Below are positions 55,696-63,713 of a DNA stretch of 64,000 bases, in pieces (within the stretch, counting starts at the first letter, position 1; every line of letters begins with the position of its first letter). Both the position numbers and the translations under genes were made by a program. The DNA is taken from contig DATKQS010000017.1 of assembly GCA_035532555.1 (NCBI GenBank), positions 30,680 to 94,679 on the forward strand, read 5' to 3'. Under the pieces are notes generated by a model. That model saw only the letters and a program-made list of their open reading frames with translations, did no database searches and was not told the DNA's origin. This stretch comes from Thermoplasmata archaeon. GTDB taxonomy: Archaea; Thermoplasmatota; Thermoplasmata; Lutacidiplasmatales; UBA184.

Positions 55696-57486
55696 TCACA
55701 TCGAGTCGAGCCGTGCGATGCCGAGGAGCTCGAGCGCGTTCCCGAGCGTCTGCCGGGTGGCGGCGACCAGCGCGAGCCGGCTCGGGCGATCCTCTCCCGA
55801 CGTGAGCACGGGCACGGCGTGGTAGAACCGGTTGAACTGATCGGCGAGCTCGTGGGCGTATCCCGCGATGGAGTGGACGTGACCGGTGCGCGCGACGTCG
55901 CGGACGACCCGCGGGAAGCGGGCCAAGATCCGGATGAGCGCCTGCTCCTCGACCCCGAGGAGCCGCTCGACCGAGTAGGTGCTCCCGGGGTGCTGCTCCT
56001 CCGAGCGTTCGAGGATGCTCGTCGCCCGCGCGAACGCGTACTGGATGAACGGGCCGGACCGGCCCTCGAAGGACAGCGCGTCCTCCCACTGGAAGATGAC
56101 GGGTTTCTCCGGGGCGACCCGGACGATGTGGTAGCGAATGGCACCCGTGGCGACCGCTTCCGCGATCCGTTCGAGGTCGGCCCTTCCGAGGTCGGGTCGG
56201 CGGGCGATGACCTCGGCGCGAGCCCGCTGAACGGCCTCCTCGATGAGCTCGTGCAACCAGACCGCAGTCCCGCCCCGGGTCGACATTCGACCCCCTCCGG
56301 GCACGGTGAGGTCCTGGTAGATCACGAACGTCGGGCGTCGCGACTCGCCGATCTCGGCGAGGAGCGCGTCGAGGGTCTTGGAGTGGAGCTGGTGATCCTG
56401 CCCGAGGACGTCGATCACGCGCTCGAAGCGGGCAAACTTGGACAGGTGGTAGGCGATGTCCCGGGTGACGTAGAGGCTGGTGCCGTTGGCGCGGGTGTAC
56501 ACGACGGTCGACGACTCCTTCGGGAGCCCGTACGCCGAGACATCGATCGCTCCGGCTCCGTTCGGCTGGCGTGCGGCGTGGGGCGCTCGGTCCAATCGCT
56601 CGATCACCCCGTCGACCGAGTGATCGTGCAGGAAGGATGACTCCCAGACGAACTCATCGAACCGGATCCCGATCCGGTCCAGCGCCGCCAGCATTCCAGC
56701 GAGGATCTTCTCGATCAGCTCGCGGTGGAGCGGCGGCGGGTCTCCGGATTCGATCTGCTGGACGAGGGCCGCGACCTCGGTTTGGGCGTCGGGATGTTCC
56801 TTGAGGTACGCGTTCACGAACGGATACGGGCGTCCCAACCGCGCGTCCTCGCTCATGCCCTCGGGGGGGGACGCGGCGGCTCCGACGGCGATCTCGACCG
56901 GCCACTCCGACGGCGGCTTCGACCAGATCCACGTGATCATCGCGGCCTGCCGTCCGAGATCATCCACGTAGTACTGGGTCGTCAGCGGAGCGCCCGAGGC
57001 GCGCAAGACCCGAGCGAGCGTGTCTCCGACGATGCCGTTGCGCACGCGGCCAATGTGCAGCGGGCCGGTGGGATTCGCGCTCGTGTGCTCTACGCACGTG
57101 ATGGTAGAGGTCGGCTCTCCGTGGCCGTAACGCTCGGCGCGCGCGAACACCCGGGAGAGCGTCTCGGTCGCCAGGAGCGCGGGGTCCACCCGGAGGTTCA
57201 CGAAGGCGCCGGTAGAGGACACCGAGGCGACCCCCGGGATCGGAGAAAGGTGCCCGACGAGCGATCCCGCGAACTGCTCGGGAGCCTGCCGGAGGGTCTT
57301 CGCGAAGCGATGGGTCGGAAGCGCGATGTCGCCTTCCGCACCCCCGTCCAGATCGAGCATGGCCCGAAGTGCCTCGGGAGTGGTAGTGGCCCCAGCGTCA
57401 CGGCAACCTTGGACGAGCCCGTCCACGATACGGTCGAGCAGCGCCGACCAGGGGTCGGGCGAGAGTTCGTTCGTCGGCGGTGACAT
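55696..57486 (-). CDS. argS: Arginyl-tRNA synthetase
   Basis: Class I synthetase of 596 residues. Features: N-terminal recognition domain with LPTHRFAKTLRQAPEQFAG, TCVEHTSANPTGPLHIGRVRNGIVGD (HIGH as HIGR), YYVDDLGRQ, VIDVLGQDHQLH, the KMSKS equivalent in GGGRMSTRGGT and a C-terminal anticodon-binding DALRM domain (NRFYHAVPVL). A GCTAAAGC box lies about 30 bp upstream; divergent from the ThiI-like gene. Confidence 0.96.
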   Translation of the reverse strand: MSPPTNELSPDPWSALLDRIVDGLVQGCRDAGATTTPEALRAMLDLDGGAEGDIALPTHRFAKTLRQAPEQFAGSLVGHLSPIPGVASVSSTGAFVNLRVDPALLATETLSRVFARAERYGHGEPTSTITCVEHTSANPTGPLHIGRVRNGIVGDTLARVLRASGAPLTTQYYVDDLGRQAAMITWIWSKPPSEWPVEIAVGAAASPPEGMSEDARLGRPYPFVNAYLKEHPDAQTEVAALVQQIESGDPPPLHRELIEKILAGMLAALDRIGIRFDEFVWESSFLHDHSVDGVIERLDRAPHAARQPNGAGAIDVSAYGLPKESSTVVYTRANGTSLYVTRDIAYHLSKFARFERVIDVLGQDHQLHSKTLDALLAEIGESRRPTFVIYQDLTVPGGGRMSTRGGTAVWLHELIEEAVQRARAEVIARRPDLGRADLERIAEAVATGAIRYHIVRVAPEKPVIFQWEDALSFEGRSGPFIQYAFARATSILERSEEQHPGSTYSVERLLGVEEQALIRILARFPRVVRDVARTGHVHSIAGYAHELADQFNRFYHAVPVLTSGEDRPSRLALVAATRQTLGNALELLGIARLDSM

Positions 57487-57542
57487 TGCTTCGCACTCGT
57501 GGGGAGAACGCTTTAGCGGAAGGCCCGCTTTAACGATTCTCC

Positions 57543-58442
57543 ATGGCGGGGCTTCTGCTCGTTCGGTACGGCGAGCTCGGCCTCAAATCTCCGCCGGTAC
57601 GCCGCCAGTTCGAGCGCCAGCTGCGCCGCAACGTGCTCGACCAGTTCGTGGCGGAGGGGATCACGGGGCGATTGCGCTCCGACCGGGGGCACCTCTACGT
57701 GGAGGTCGACGATCCGGTGCGTGCGCTCCGGGTGCTCCGTCGCGTGTTCGGAGTCACCAGCGCGAGCGTGGTACACGAGGTACCGACCGAGCGCACCGCC
57801 GTCCGGGACCGCCTCCTCGAGCTCGCCGACCCGCTCCTGACCCCGGGCATCTCCTTCGCCGTGCGGGCGCGACGGACGGGAACTCATCCGTTCACCAGTC
57901 AGGAGCTCGCTCGGGACCTGGGCGCCGACATCATCGATCGGTTCGGCGACCGAGGTCTCAAGGTGAACCTGGATCACCCCGAACTCGAGCTGTTCGTGGA
58001 GGTGCGCGGACCTCGGACCTATCTGTACCTTGGACGGGAATCCGGACCGGGCGGACTTCCCTTGGGCGTTGCCGGCCACATCGTCGCGCTCGTCGACGGT
58101 CCCCGAGGCGCGCTCGGAGCGTACCTTCTGATGAAGCGGGGCTGCCGAGCGGCGATCGTGGAGACCCCGTCGGGCGCGGAAACGGTCGAGCGCGTGCTCC
58201 GGGTCTTCGATCCGCACCTGCGCGTCGAGCGCTCCGCCGCCGATCCGGAGTCCTGGGAGCCGGCACTCGCCCGGCTCGCTGAGGAATCGAACGCCGATGG
58301 GGTGGTGTTGCCGATCGATGTCGCCGGGTACGTCCTGGCCCGCGAGCGCTGGGGCGAGCGCGTCCTGTTCTCGCCGACCGTCGGATTGACGGAAGGGGAG
58401 GTGACGGATCGATGGGAGCGGATCACGGCACTCCTCGCGTGA
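57543..58442 (+). CDS. ThiI-like protein with degenerate PP-loop
   Basis: A 299-residue relative of ThiI, the 4-thiouridine-8 synthase. The N-terminal ferredoxin-like domain (LLVRYGELGLKS, RRQFERQLRRNV) and THUMP domain (ISFAVRARRTGTHPFTSQELARD, VNLDHPELELFVEVR) are intact. After GLPLGVAGHIVALV the expected SGGIDSPVA ATP loop reads VDGPRGALG (184-192), so ATP binding is probably lost while the fold seems kept (GAYLLMKRGC). It may bind tRNA without catalysis, or serve another role. A CTTTAGC box lies ~27 bp upstream. Confidence 0.82.
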   Translation: MAGLLLVRYGELGLKSPPVRRQFERQLRRNVLDQFVAEGITGRLRSDRGHLYVEVDDPVRALRVLRRVFGVTSASVVHEVPTERTAVRDRLLELADPLLTPGISFAVRARRTGTHPFTSQELARDLGADIIDRFGDRGLKVNLDHPELELFVEVRGPRTYLYLGRESGPGGLPLGVAGHIVALVDGPRGALGAYLLMKRGCRAAIVETPSGAETVERVLRVFDPHLRVERSAADPESWEPALARLAEESNADGVVLPIDVAGYVLARERWGERVLFSPTVGLTEGEVTDRWERITALLA

Positions 58443-58669
58443 GCCAGCATCGTCTGGACGGGTCGCCGCCGAAGGATCCGCCCTCGACGGAATCCCCTCC
58501 GGCGGAGGGAGCGCTTCCCGCCCCGAGCGCTCCCGGGAGCACCGGGTCGATGGTTCCTGGTGTGGATGACGCGGCGCTCGAGGAGCGCCGCCGTCAATGG
58601 GCCATCGAGCGAGCGCGTTTCGAAGCGGCCCATCTTCCGCCCCGAACCGAGGCGCCCGAGGTTGACTGA
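58439..58669 (+). CDS. Small protein following the ThiI-like gene
   Basis: A 76-residue frame whose GTG overlaps the upstream stop as GTGA. The first half is Ser/Pro-rich and disordered; the second half is a charged helix (DDAALEERRRQWAIERARFEA). No family recognised. The overlap suggests translation, though a frame opening earlier (58412) also exists. Confidence 0.42.
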   Translation: MSQHRLDGSPPKDPPSTESPPAEGALPAPSAPGSTGSMVPGVDDAALEERRRQWAIERARFEAAHLPPRTEAPEVD

Positions 58670-58718
58670 GCGTGCGCCTCGGACTCCCGCAACACGATGG
58701 GCTAGCCTAATAGGCACC

Positions 58719-58741
58719 GGGGGTCGTCGATTCGACACCCC
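58719..58741 (+). promoter_or_regulatory. Hairpin in the L18a leader
   Basis: GGGGGTCG pairs with CGAC-A-CCCC around a TCGATT loop (8 bp with one bulged A), ending 6 bases before the L18a ATG where a ribosome site would sit. CCTAATAGG at 58706-58714 may be the promoter. It could be an mRNA regulatory hairpin or a DNA operator. Confidence 0.35.
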
Positions 58742-58747
58742 CATTCC

Positions 58748-58936
58748 ATGCCGATGTACACCGTTTCAGGCCGGTTCTATGCGCGCCGGGACGACTGGCA
58801 AGTGTTCCACAAGCAGCACGACGCCCCCACACCGGACCAGGCACGGGAGTGGGCGCTCAGCGAGATCGGAGGCTGCCATGGGATCCAGCGGCGGAACATC
58901 CGCATCGATACGATCGCCGAGGTACTGCCGGAATGA
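58748..58936 (+). CDS. rpl18a: Ribosomal protein L18a/LX (eL20)
   Basis: Large-subunit ribosomal protein. The 62-residue protein reads MYTVSGRFYARRDDWQVFHK, EWALSEIGGCHGI and RRNIRIDTIAEVLPE, the archaeal LX pattern. It starts the conserved archaeal string L18a-prefoldin alpha-FtsY. Its stop overlaps the prefoldin start as ATGA. Confidence 0.92.
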   Translation: MPMYTVSGRFYARRDDWQVFHKQHDAPTPDQAREWALSEIGGCHGIQRRNIRIDTIAEVLPE

Positions 58937-59409
58937 GCGCCGGGTCGCGCGAGGTCGTGACCGAGGAGCAGGTCCAAGAGGAGCTGATGCGCCTCGAGGC
59001 GTACCGCAACCAGCTCAACGCGCTCCTGCAGCAACACCAGCTGCTGGGCTCTTCGCGGATCGAGCACGACCGCGCCCGTGAGACGCTCGAGGCCCTCGAC
59101 CGGCTGAGCACGGACAGCGAGATCGTCATTCCACTCGGCGGGGATGCCTACGTGCGCGGTAGCGCCGCACGTGGCACCCAGGTCCTCCTCGGCATCGGTA
59201 GCGGGGTGGTCGTCGAGATGGAACGGCCTAAAGTCGTCGAGATCCTGGCCCAGCGACTCACCCGGATCGATCAGGCCGCCCAGGAGATGGGCGAGCAGAT
59301 CCATACGCTCGAGGAGCGCGTCGAACTGATCTCCCAACGCCTGGACTCGCTCTCTCGCGCACCGCCCCCCGCGGGTGGGGCGGGAGCCTCCGATGTGGGC
59401 GGCGCTTAA
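58933..59409 (+). CDS. pfdA: Prefoldin subunit alpha
   Basis: Co-chaperone that hands unfolded proteins to the group II chaperonin. The 158-residue protein has two long coiled coils (QEELMRLEAYRNQLNALLQQ at the start, QEMGEQIHTLEERVELISQRL at the end) around a β-hairpin region with IVIPLGGDAYVRGSA and LLGIGSGVVVEME, the alpha-subunit pattern. The tail is Gly/Pro-rich. It overlaps L18a and ftsY. Confidence 0.93.
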   Translation: MSAGSREVVTEEQVQEELMRLEAYRNQLNALLQQHQLLGSSRIEHDRARETLEALDRLSTDSEIVIPLGGDAYVRGSAARGTQVLLGIGSGVVVEMERPKVVEILAQRLTRIDQAAQEMGEQIHTLEERVELISQRLDSLSRAPPPAGGAGASDVGGA

Positions 59410-60454
59410 GGCGCGCCTGCGACGCTCCGCCGGCCCGGACCCCTCGTCCGAGCCTGCGACCTCCGAGACTCCCGCCGGTCCCGAACCCTCGGGCTCGTTG
59501 GCTGTTCCGATCGGCCCCGGCACACCGGCCCCCGCGGGAGCGACTCCGTCCTCGGCGCCTCCGGCGGAGGAGATGTTCTCGGAGGGAATGCTCGGCCGGA
59601 GACTGCGCGAGGCGACGCTGGACGAGATCTTCCAGGACCTCGAGCTCGTTCTATTGCAGGCGGACGTCGCGCTGCCCGTGATCGAGCGCATGGAGGCCGA
59701 TCTGCGCAAGGAGCTCACCGGGCGCAAGCTGCGCTGGGGAGTGGACGCCGAGATGGCCGTCCGGGGTTGTCTCGAACGCTCCGCGCGGGCGATCCTTGCT
59801 CAGCCGGTGATCGACGTGGCGGCCGCGGCCCGCGCTCAGGACCCGAAGCCGTACGTCATTCTCTTCTTGGGCGTGAACGGGACCGGGAAGACGACCACGG
59901 TCGCGAAGATCGCGGGCTGGCTGCGCGAGCGCGGGCTCACGAGCGTGATCGCGGCCGGGGACACCTTCCGGGCCGGGGCGATCGACCAGCTGCTCATCCA
60001 CGGCGAAAACCTCGGCATCCGAGTGGTGCGTCAGCAGGAGGGCAGCGACCCGGCGGCGGTCGCGTTCGACGCCATCGCGCATGCCCGCGCGAAGAAGGTC
60101 GATGTCGTCCTCATCGATACCGCCGGTCGCCAGAACACCAACGACAACCTGATCCAAGAGGCGAAGAAGATCCGCCGGATCGCGAACCCGAACCTCACCC
60201 TGTTCGTCGGGGACGCCCTCAGCGGTAACGATGTGGCCACGCAAGCCCAGCTGTTCAAGGAGGCGCTCGGCATCGATGGGATCGTCCTGACCAAGCTGGA
60301 CGCCGATGTCCGCGGCGGGGCGGCCCTCAGCGTCGCCTACGTCGTCCACAAGCCGATCGTGTTCGTGGGCGTCGGTCAGAGCTACTCGGACCTCGCCGCG
60401 TTCGACCCGGATTGGCTCGTCCGGCGCCTGTTCTCCGAGGAGGGAGCCGGGTGA
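59393..60454 (+). CDS. ftsY: Signal recognition particle receptor FtsY
   Basis: SRP GTPase that docks ribosomes to the membrane translocon. After a Pro/Ser/Ala-rich N-terminal stretch (~10-55) come the N domain (DLELVLLQADVALPVIERM) and the G domain: FLGVNGTGKTTTVAKIAGWL, IAAGDTFRAGAIDQL, VVLIDTAGRQNTNDNL, TKLDADVRGGAALSV and a closing FVGVGQSYSDLAAFDPDWLVRRL. The ATG at 59393 overlaps pfdA by 17 bases. Confidence 0.96.
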   Translation: MWAALKARLRRSAGPDPSSEPATSETPAGPEPSGSLAVPIGPGTPAPAGATPSSAPPAEEMFSEGMLGRRLREATLDEIFQDLELVLLQADVALPVIERMEADLRKELTGRKLRWGVDAEMAVRGCLERSARAILAQPVIDVAAAARAQDPKPYVILFLGVNGTGKTTTVAKIAGWLRERGLTSVIAAGDTFRAGAIDQLLIHGENLGIRVVRQQEGSDPAAVAFDAIAHARAKKVDVVLIDTAGRQNTNDNLIQEAKKIRRIANPNLTLFVGDALSGNDVATQAQLFKEALGIDGIVLTKLDADVRGGAALSVAYVVHKPIVFVGVGQSYSDLAAFDPDWLVRRLFSEEGAG

Positions 60455-61179
60455 CGGCCCGGATCGATGTGGTCCTCGTCCGACCCAAAGAGGACGGCAA
60501 CGTCGGCGCGGTGGCTCGGGTCGCCAAGAACTTCGGCGCGGAGCGTCTCATCTTCGTCGCCCCACGCGCCAAGCTCGGAGTCGAGGCCCGTCGCCGGTCG
60601 ATGGCCGGTCTCCCGCTCCTGAAAGCCGCGCACACCTACTCCACGCTCGACAAGGCCGTGGCCAGCGCGGACCTCGTGGTCGGAACGACGGACCTGTCCA
60701 CCGGTCGGTCGACCGGCTACCTGCGCCGCTCGGTGAGTCCCGAGCGGTTGGGGGAGGTTCTCGAGTCCCTCGTGGGGCGCGTCGCGATCGTCTTCGGGCC
60801 CGAGGACAACGGCCTCTCCCGGACCGAGCTCTTGAGATGCGATCTGCTCGTCCACATCCCCGCAGGCCGCGAGTTCCCTACCCTCAACCTCTCCCACGCG
60901 GCCGCGATCGTGCTCTACGCGATGCATCGTGCGCGCCGCGGGCAGGCCTCCGAGAGCACGCCCGCCCCCGAGGAGCTCGAGATCAACGGCCCCGAGAAGG
61001 AGCTTCTCCTTCGGCGGCTCGGGGAGCTCATGGAGCGGACGGGCTATCCCGGGCACAAGCGACGGGGTTTAATCCTCCTCTTCCGTCGTGTCTTCGGCCG
61101 AGCCACCCCCACCGAGGCGGAGTTCCGCATGATGCTCGGGTTCGTCAAGGGGGTTGAGCGGTCGCTTCCCCGAAAGTAG
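60451..61179 (+). CDS. trmJ: TrmJ-like SPOUT tRNA/rRNA 2'-O-methyltransferase
   Basis: Methylates ribose-32 of tRNA in its best-known family members. The 242-residue protein shows VVLVRPKEDGNVGAVARVAKN, VVGTTDLS, and the knot motif IVFGPEDNGLSRTELLRCD with HIPAGREFPTLNLSHAAAI, all typical of TrmJ/TrmH. The GTG at 60451 overlaps the ftsY stop as GTGA. Confidence 0.92.
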   Translation: MTARIDVVLVRPKEDGNVGAVARVAKNFGAERLIFVAPRAKLGVEARRRSMAGLPLLKAAHTYSTLDKAVASADLVVGTTDLSTGRSTGYLRRSVSPERLGEVLESLVGRVAIVFGPEDNGLSRTELLRCDLLVHIPAGREFPTLNLSHAAAIVLYAMHRARRGQASESTPAPEELEINGPEKELLLRRLGELMERTGYPGHKRRGLILLFRRVFGRATPTEAEFRMMLGFVKGVERSLPRK

Positions 61180-61180
61180 C

Positions 61181-61591
61181 ATGTCCGAGAACGTAGATTG
61201 GCTCCGGGCCCGCGGCATTGGCCGAGAACGCTTCGCCGGATACGTCGTCGAGTACCTGGGCAGCCTCGGCTACACGGTCGAGCGCACCGAGACCACCGAG
61301 CCGATGGAGAGCCACCTCACCGCCCACCTGAACAAGCAGAATCCTTCGATCCCGCCGTCGGCGAGCGACCTCATGTTCCGACTGTATCCGACGAGCGGCG
61401 GGGCCGCCCTGATCTGGGAGGCCCCTCGGGCCGTCGCCCCGGAGGACCGCGCCGGGATGGATCGGTTCGTCCGGGAGATCTCGCTGCACCTCGAGCGCTC
61501 CGTCGCGACCGAGAGCCACGCCACGGCGAAGGTCGTCCGTCCGGCCGAGTCGCGCCTCCCGTGGGTCGTCCCCTCCGCCGCTCCTCGCTGA
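61181..61591 (+). CDS. Protein of unknown function downstream of trmJ
   Basis: A 136-residue protein opening MSENVDWLRARGIGRERFAG, with YVVEYLGSLGYTVERTETTEP and a middle β region (DLMFRLYPTSGGAALIWEAPR) and a C-terminal helix (RAGMDRFVREISLHLER). No family recognised. The ATG follows the trmJ stop by one base, so it is in the L18a operon. Confidence 0.62.
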   Translation: MSENVDWLRARGIGRERFAGYVVEYLGSLGYTVERTETTEPMESHLTAHLNKQNPSIPPSASDLMFRLYPTSGGAALIWEAPRAVAPEDRAGMDRFVREISLHLERSVATESHATAKVVRPAESRLPWVVPSAAPR

Positions 61592-61775
61592 GCCGGCATC
61601 GCGCGGACCCGGGGGCGGCCCTCGGATCACTGCCGAACCGTCGGCTCAATGCGCCCGGGCTCGGACGCGGCTTCCGCGACGAGCTGGGCCTCTCCCGGCG
61701 GTCCGGGGCTCTTTCTACCGAGCCCGACCACGAGCTGCACTCCGACCAAGATCAGGGCGAGGCCCGCGATGGTCC

Positions 61776-62852
61776 CTAGTGGGCTGTAACTGACAGACGT
61801 TGTATTTTGCGGACCTTCCGCAGAATCTCGCTGCTACTCTTGGTCCACACGAAGGGCATCGCGGTTTGATTGTGGACTCCCACGTAGTCTCGAACCGCCT
61901 GCCGGAGGTCCGGTACGCTACGGAAGCTCCCCCGACGAAGTCGCTTGGCCATCAGCTTGGAGAACCATCCCTCCACGGCGTTCAGCCACGACGAGTGGGT
62001 CGGCGTGAAGTGGAGATGGAACCGAGGATGGCTGTGCAACCATCGTCGTACTTCCTCGGTCAGGTGCGCGCTGTGGTTGTCTGCAATCGCGTGGACCTCG
62101 TATCCCTTCGGCGCCTCTCGGTCGAGGGTGGCCAAGAAGGAGATGAACTCCTGGTGGCGATGCCGACGGTGGAACTCCACCACCACACTGCCGGTAAGGG
62201 TCTCGAGAGCCGCGAACAGATCGATGGTGCCGTTCCGCTTGTATTCGTGGGGACGCCCCTCCGGGAATTCCTTGCCCATGGGTAGGACGGTTTGGATCCG
62301 TTCCAGTGCCTGCATCTGGGGCTTCTCGTCCACGCTGAAGACGATTGCCTTCTCGGGTGGATTGAGGTAGAGCCCGACCACGTCGACCAATTTCTCCTCG
62401 AACTTGGGATCGGGACTCAACTCGAACGACTGGACGCGGTGGGGTTGGAGGTGACGCGCCCTCCAAACTCGGTGGACCGTCATGTGACTGACGCCCAGGT
62501 GATCGGCCAGAGTTCGAGTCGACCAGTGAGTCTCCCCGGAAGGTGTCTCGTGGAGCGTGGTCTCCACGATCTTGTTCACCAGCGTCTCCGAAAGCGCCGG
62601 GGCGCCCGGTCGGGGGGCATCTTGGCGGATCCCTTCGACTCGGAGGAGCGCAAATCGCGACCGCCAAAGTCCTACGGTAACGGGATTGGTGCCTAACTCC
62701 TCGACGATGGCCTTGTTGGTCTTCCCTTCGGCAGCTCGAAGAACGATCTGGGAGCGGAGGACCAAGCGTTGCTCGGTGGATCTCCCCCGAGACCAGTGTT
62801 CGAGTTCTCGGCGTTCCTCGGGAGCGAGCACTATGGGTGGCGCAACTCGCAT
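61776..62852 (-). CDS. IS630-family transposase
   Basis: A 358-residue DDE transposase. N-terminal helix-turn-helix units (GKTNKAIVEELGTNPVTVGLW and TLADHLGVSHMTVHRVWRAR) precede the RNase-H-fold core with FSVDEKPQMQAL (first Asp), AIADNHSAHLTEEV (second Asp, DNHSAH) and HSSWLNAVEGWFSKL (Glu), the IS630 signature. The last codon of the element is CAC; the stop TAG is formed by the TA target plus the next flanking G. Confidence 0.95.
   Translation of the reverse strand: MRVAPPIVLAPEERRELEHWSRGRSTEQRLVLRSQIVLRAAEGKTNKAIVEELGTNPVTVGLWRSRFALLRVEGIRQDAPRPGAPALSETLVNKIVETTLHETPSGETHWSTRTLADHLGVSHMTVHRVWRARHLQPHRVQSFELSPDPKFEEKLVDVVGLYLNPPEKAIVFSVDEKPQMQALERIQTVLPMGKEFPEGRPHEYKRNGTIDLFAALETLTGSVVVEFHRRHRHQEFISFLATLDREAPKGYEVHAIADNHSAHLTEEVRRWLHSHPRFHLHFTPTHSSWLNAVEGWFSKLMAKRLRRGSFRSVPDLRQAVRDYVGVHNQTAMPFVWTKSSSEILRKVRKIQRLSVTAH
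61779..61799 (+). repeat. Terminal inverted repeat of the IS (transposase 3' side)
   Basis: Begins GTGGGCTGTAACTGACAG directly after TA. Matches the opposite end except for a CT/TC swap and three further positions in 21. Confidence 0.85.
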
Positions 62853-62885
62853 GAAGAAGGGATAGCGAGGCCGGATATAACGATA

Positions 62886-62906
62886 CGCATTTCAGTTACG
62901 ACCCAC
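62886..62906 (-). repeat. Terminal inverted repeat of the IS (transposase 5' side)
   Basis: Read inward on the minus strand it begins GTGGGTCGTAACTGAAAT directly next to TA, mirroring the other end. Confidence 0.85.
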
Positions 62907-63713
62907 TAGGCCGATGGGCTCTCCGAGCAACAGGTGACCCCACAATACCCCGAAGATCGGCATCAAGAAGGTGACGCTGAGCGCCTGGGTCGGCCCGGCC
63001 ACCTGGAGGATGTGGAAGTACAGCAGATACGCCAGCACCGTCGAGAGCAGGGCGAGGCCGAGCATCGCTTCGACCGCGAGCGGCGTGAACCGCGCGCTCG
63101 GGACCTCGACCAGGGCGAAGGGAAGGAGCATCGCTCCCGCCGCGAGCTGCTGGCCCATCGAGATGGTGATCGGCGGAACGTTGCGGAACTCGCGGTGGAG
63201 ATAGAGAGCCGCGACCCCGTAGGAGCCGGCCGCCAGGAGCGAGAGGGCGACCGAGATCAGGATCCCGGTCGTCAGCGGGAACGGAGCGACGCCCACCGCG
63301 ATCCCCACACCGACGATTCCCAGGAGAAGACCGAGGGAGGTGCGGCGAGAGAGCGCCGCGCTCAGGAAGGAGACCGCGAGAACGGTCGAGAAGATCGGAG
63401 CGGTGGAGTTGAGCAGCGCGGCGTACGACGCGGGCAGCTCGAGCTCGCTGATCGCGATCAGCGTGAACGGGAGCGCCGCGTTCAGCGCTCCAAGGATGAA
63501 GTAGGCCCTCCAGCGGCTTCGAAGATCGGGAAACCGCGTGCGCAGCTGGCCGGACGCTGCGATGTAGGCCAGTACCACGCCGGCGGCGACGAGGACCCGA
63601 AGGTCGATGAGCAACGCCGGCCCGAGGAGGGGGGAGGCGACCTGAATGAAGACGTAGGAGAGCCCCCAGATGGCGCTGAGCACGACGAGGTAGATGTACT
63701 CCCGAGCTCGCAT

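Larger units (their letters stand above)
61779..62906 (-). mobile_element. IS630-family insertion sequence, 1128 bp
   Basis: Flanked by TA on both sides (61777-61778 and 62907-62908), the target preferred by IS630/Tc1. The ends are imperfect inverted repeats (about 16 of 21 matching), each starting GTGGG and sharing GTAACTGA. One transposase gene fills it. It lies inside the EamA gene. Sequence looks intact, so it may be recently acquired or still active. Confidence 0.93.
61627..63713 (-). pseudogene. EamA/DMT-family transporter split by an IS630-type element
   Basis: The 5' part (62907-63713, minus) encodes ~9 membrane segments of an EamA-type exporter, from MRAREYIYLVVLSAIWGLSY to LWGHLLLGEPIGL; it then reads into the IS and stops at 62892. 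The 3' part (61627-61778) encodes GTIAGLALILVGVQLVVGLG, the missing last helix, and a polar tail. Joining the two across the IS and one TA copy gives LLGEPIGLGTIAGLALILVG in frame, as in intact members of the family. A shortened product lacking the last helix could still be made. Confidence 0.9.
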
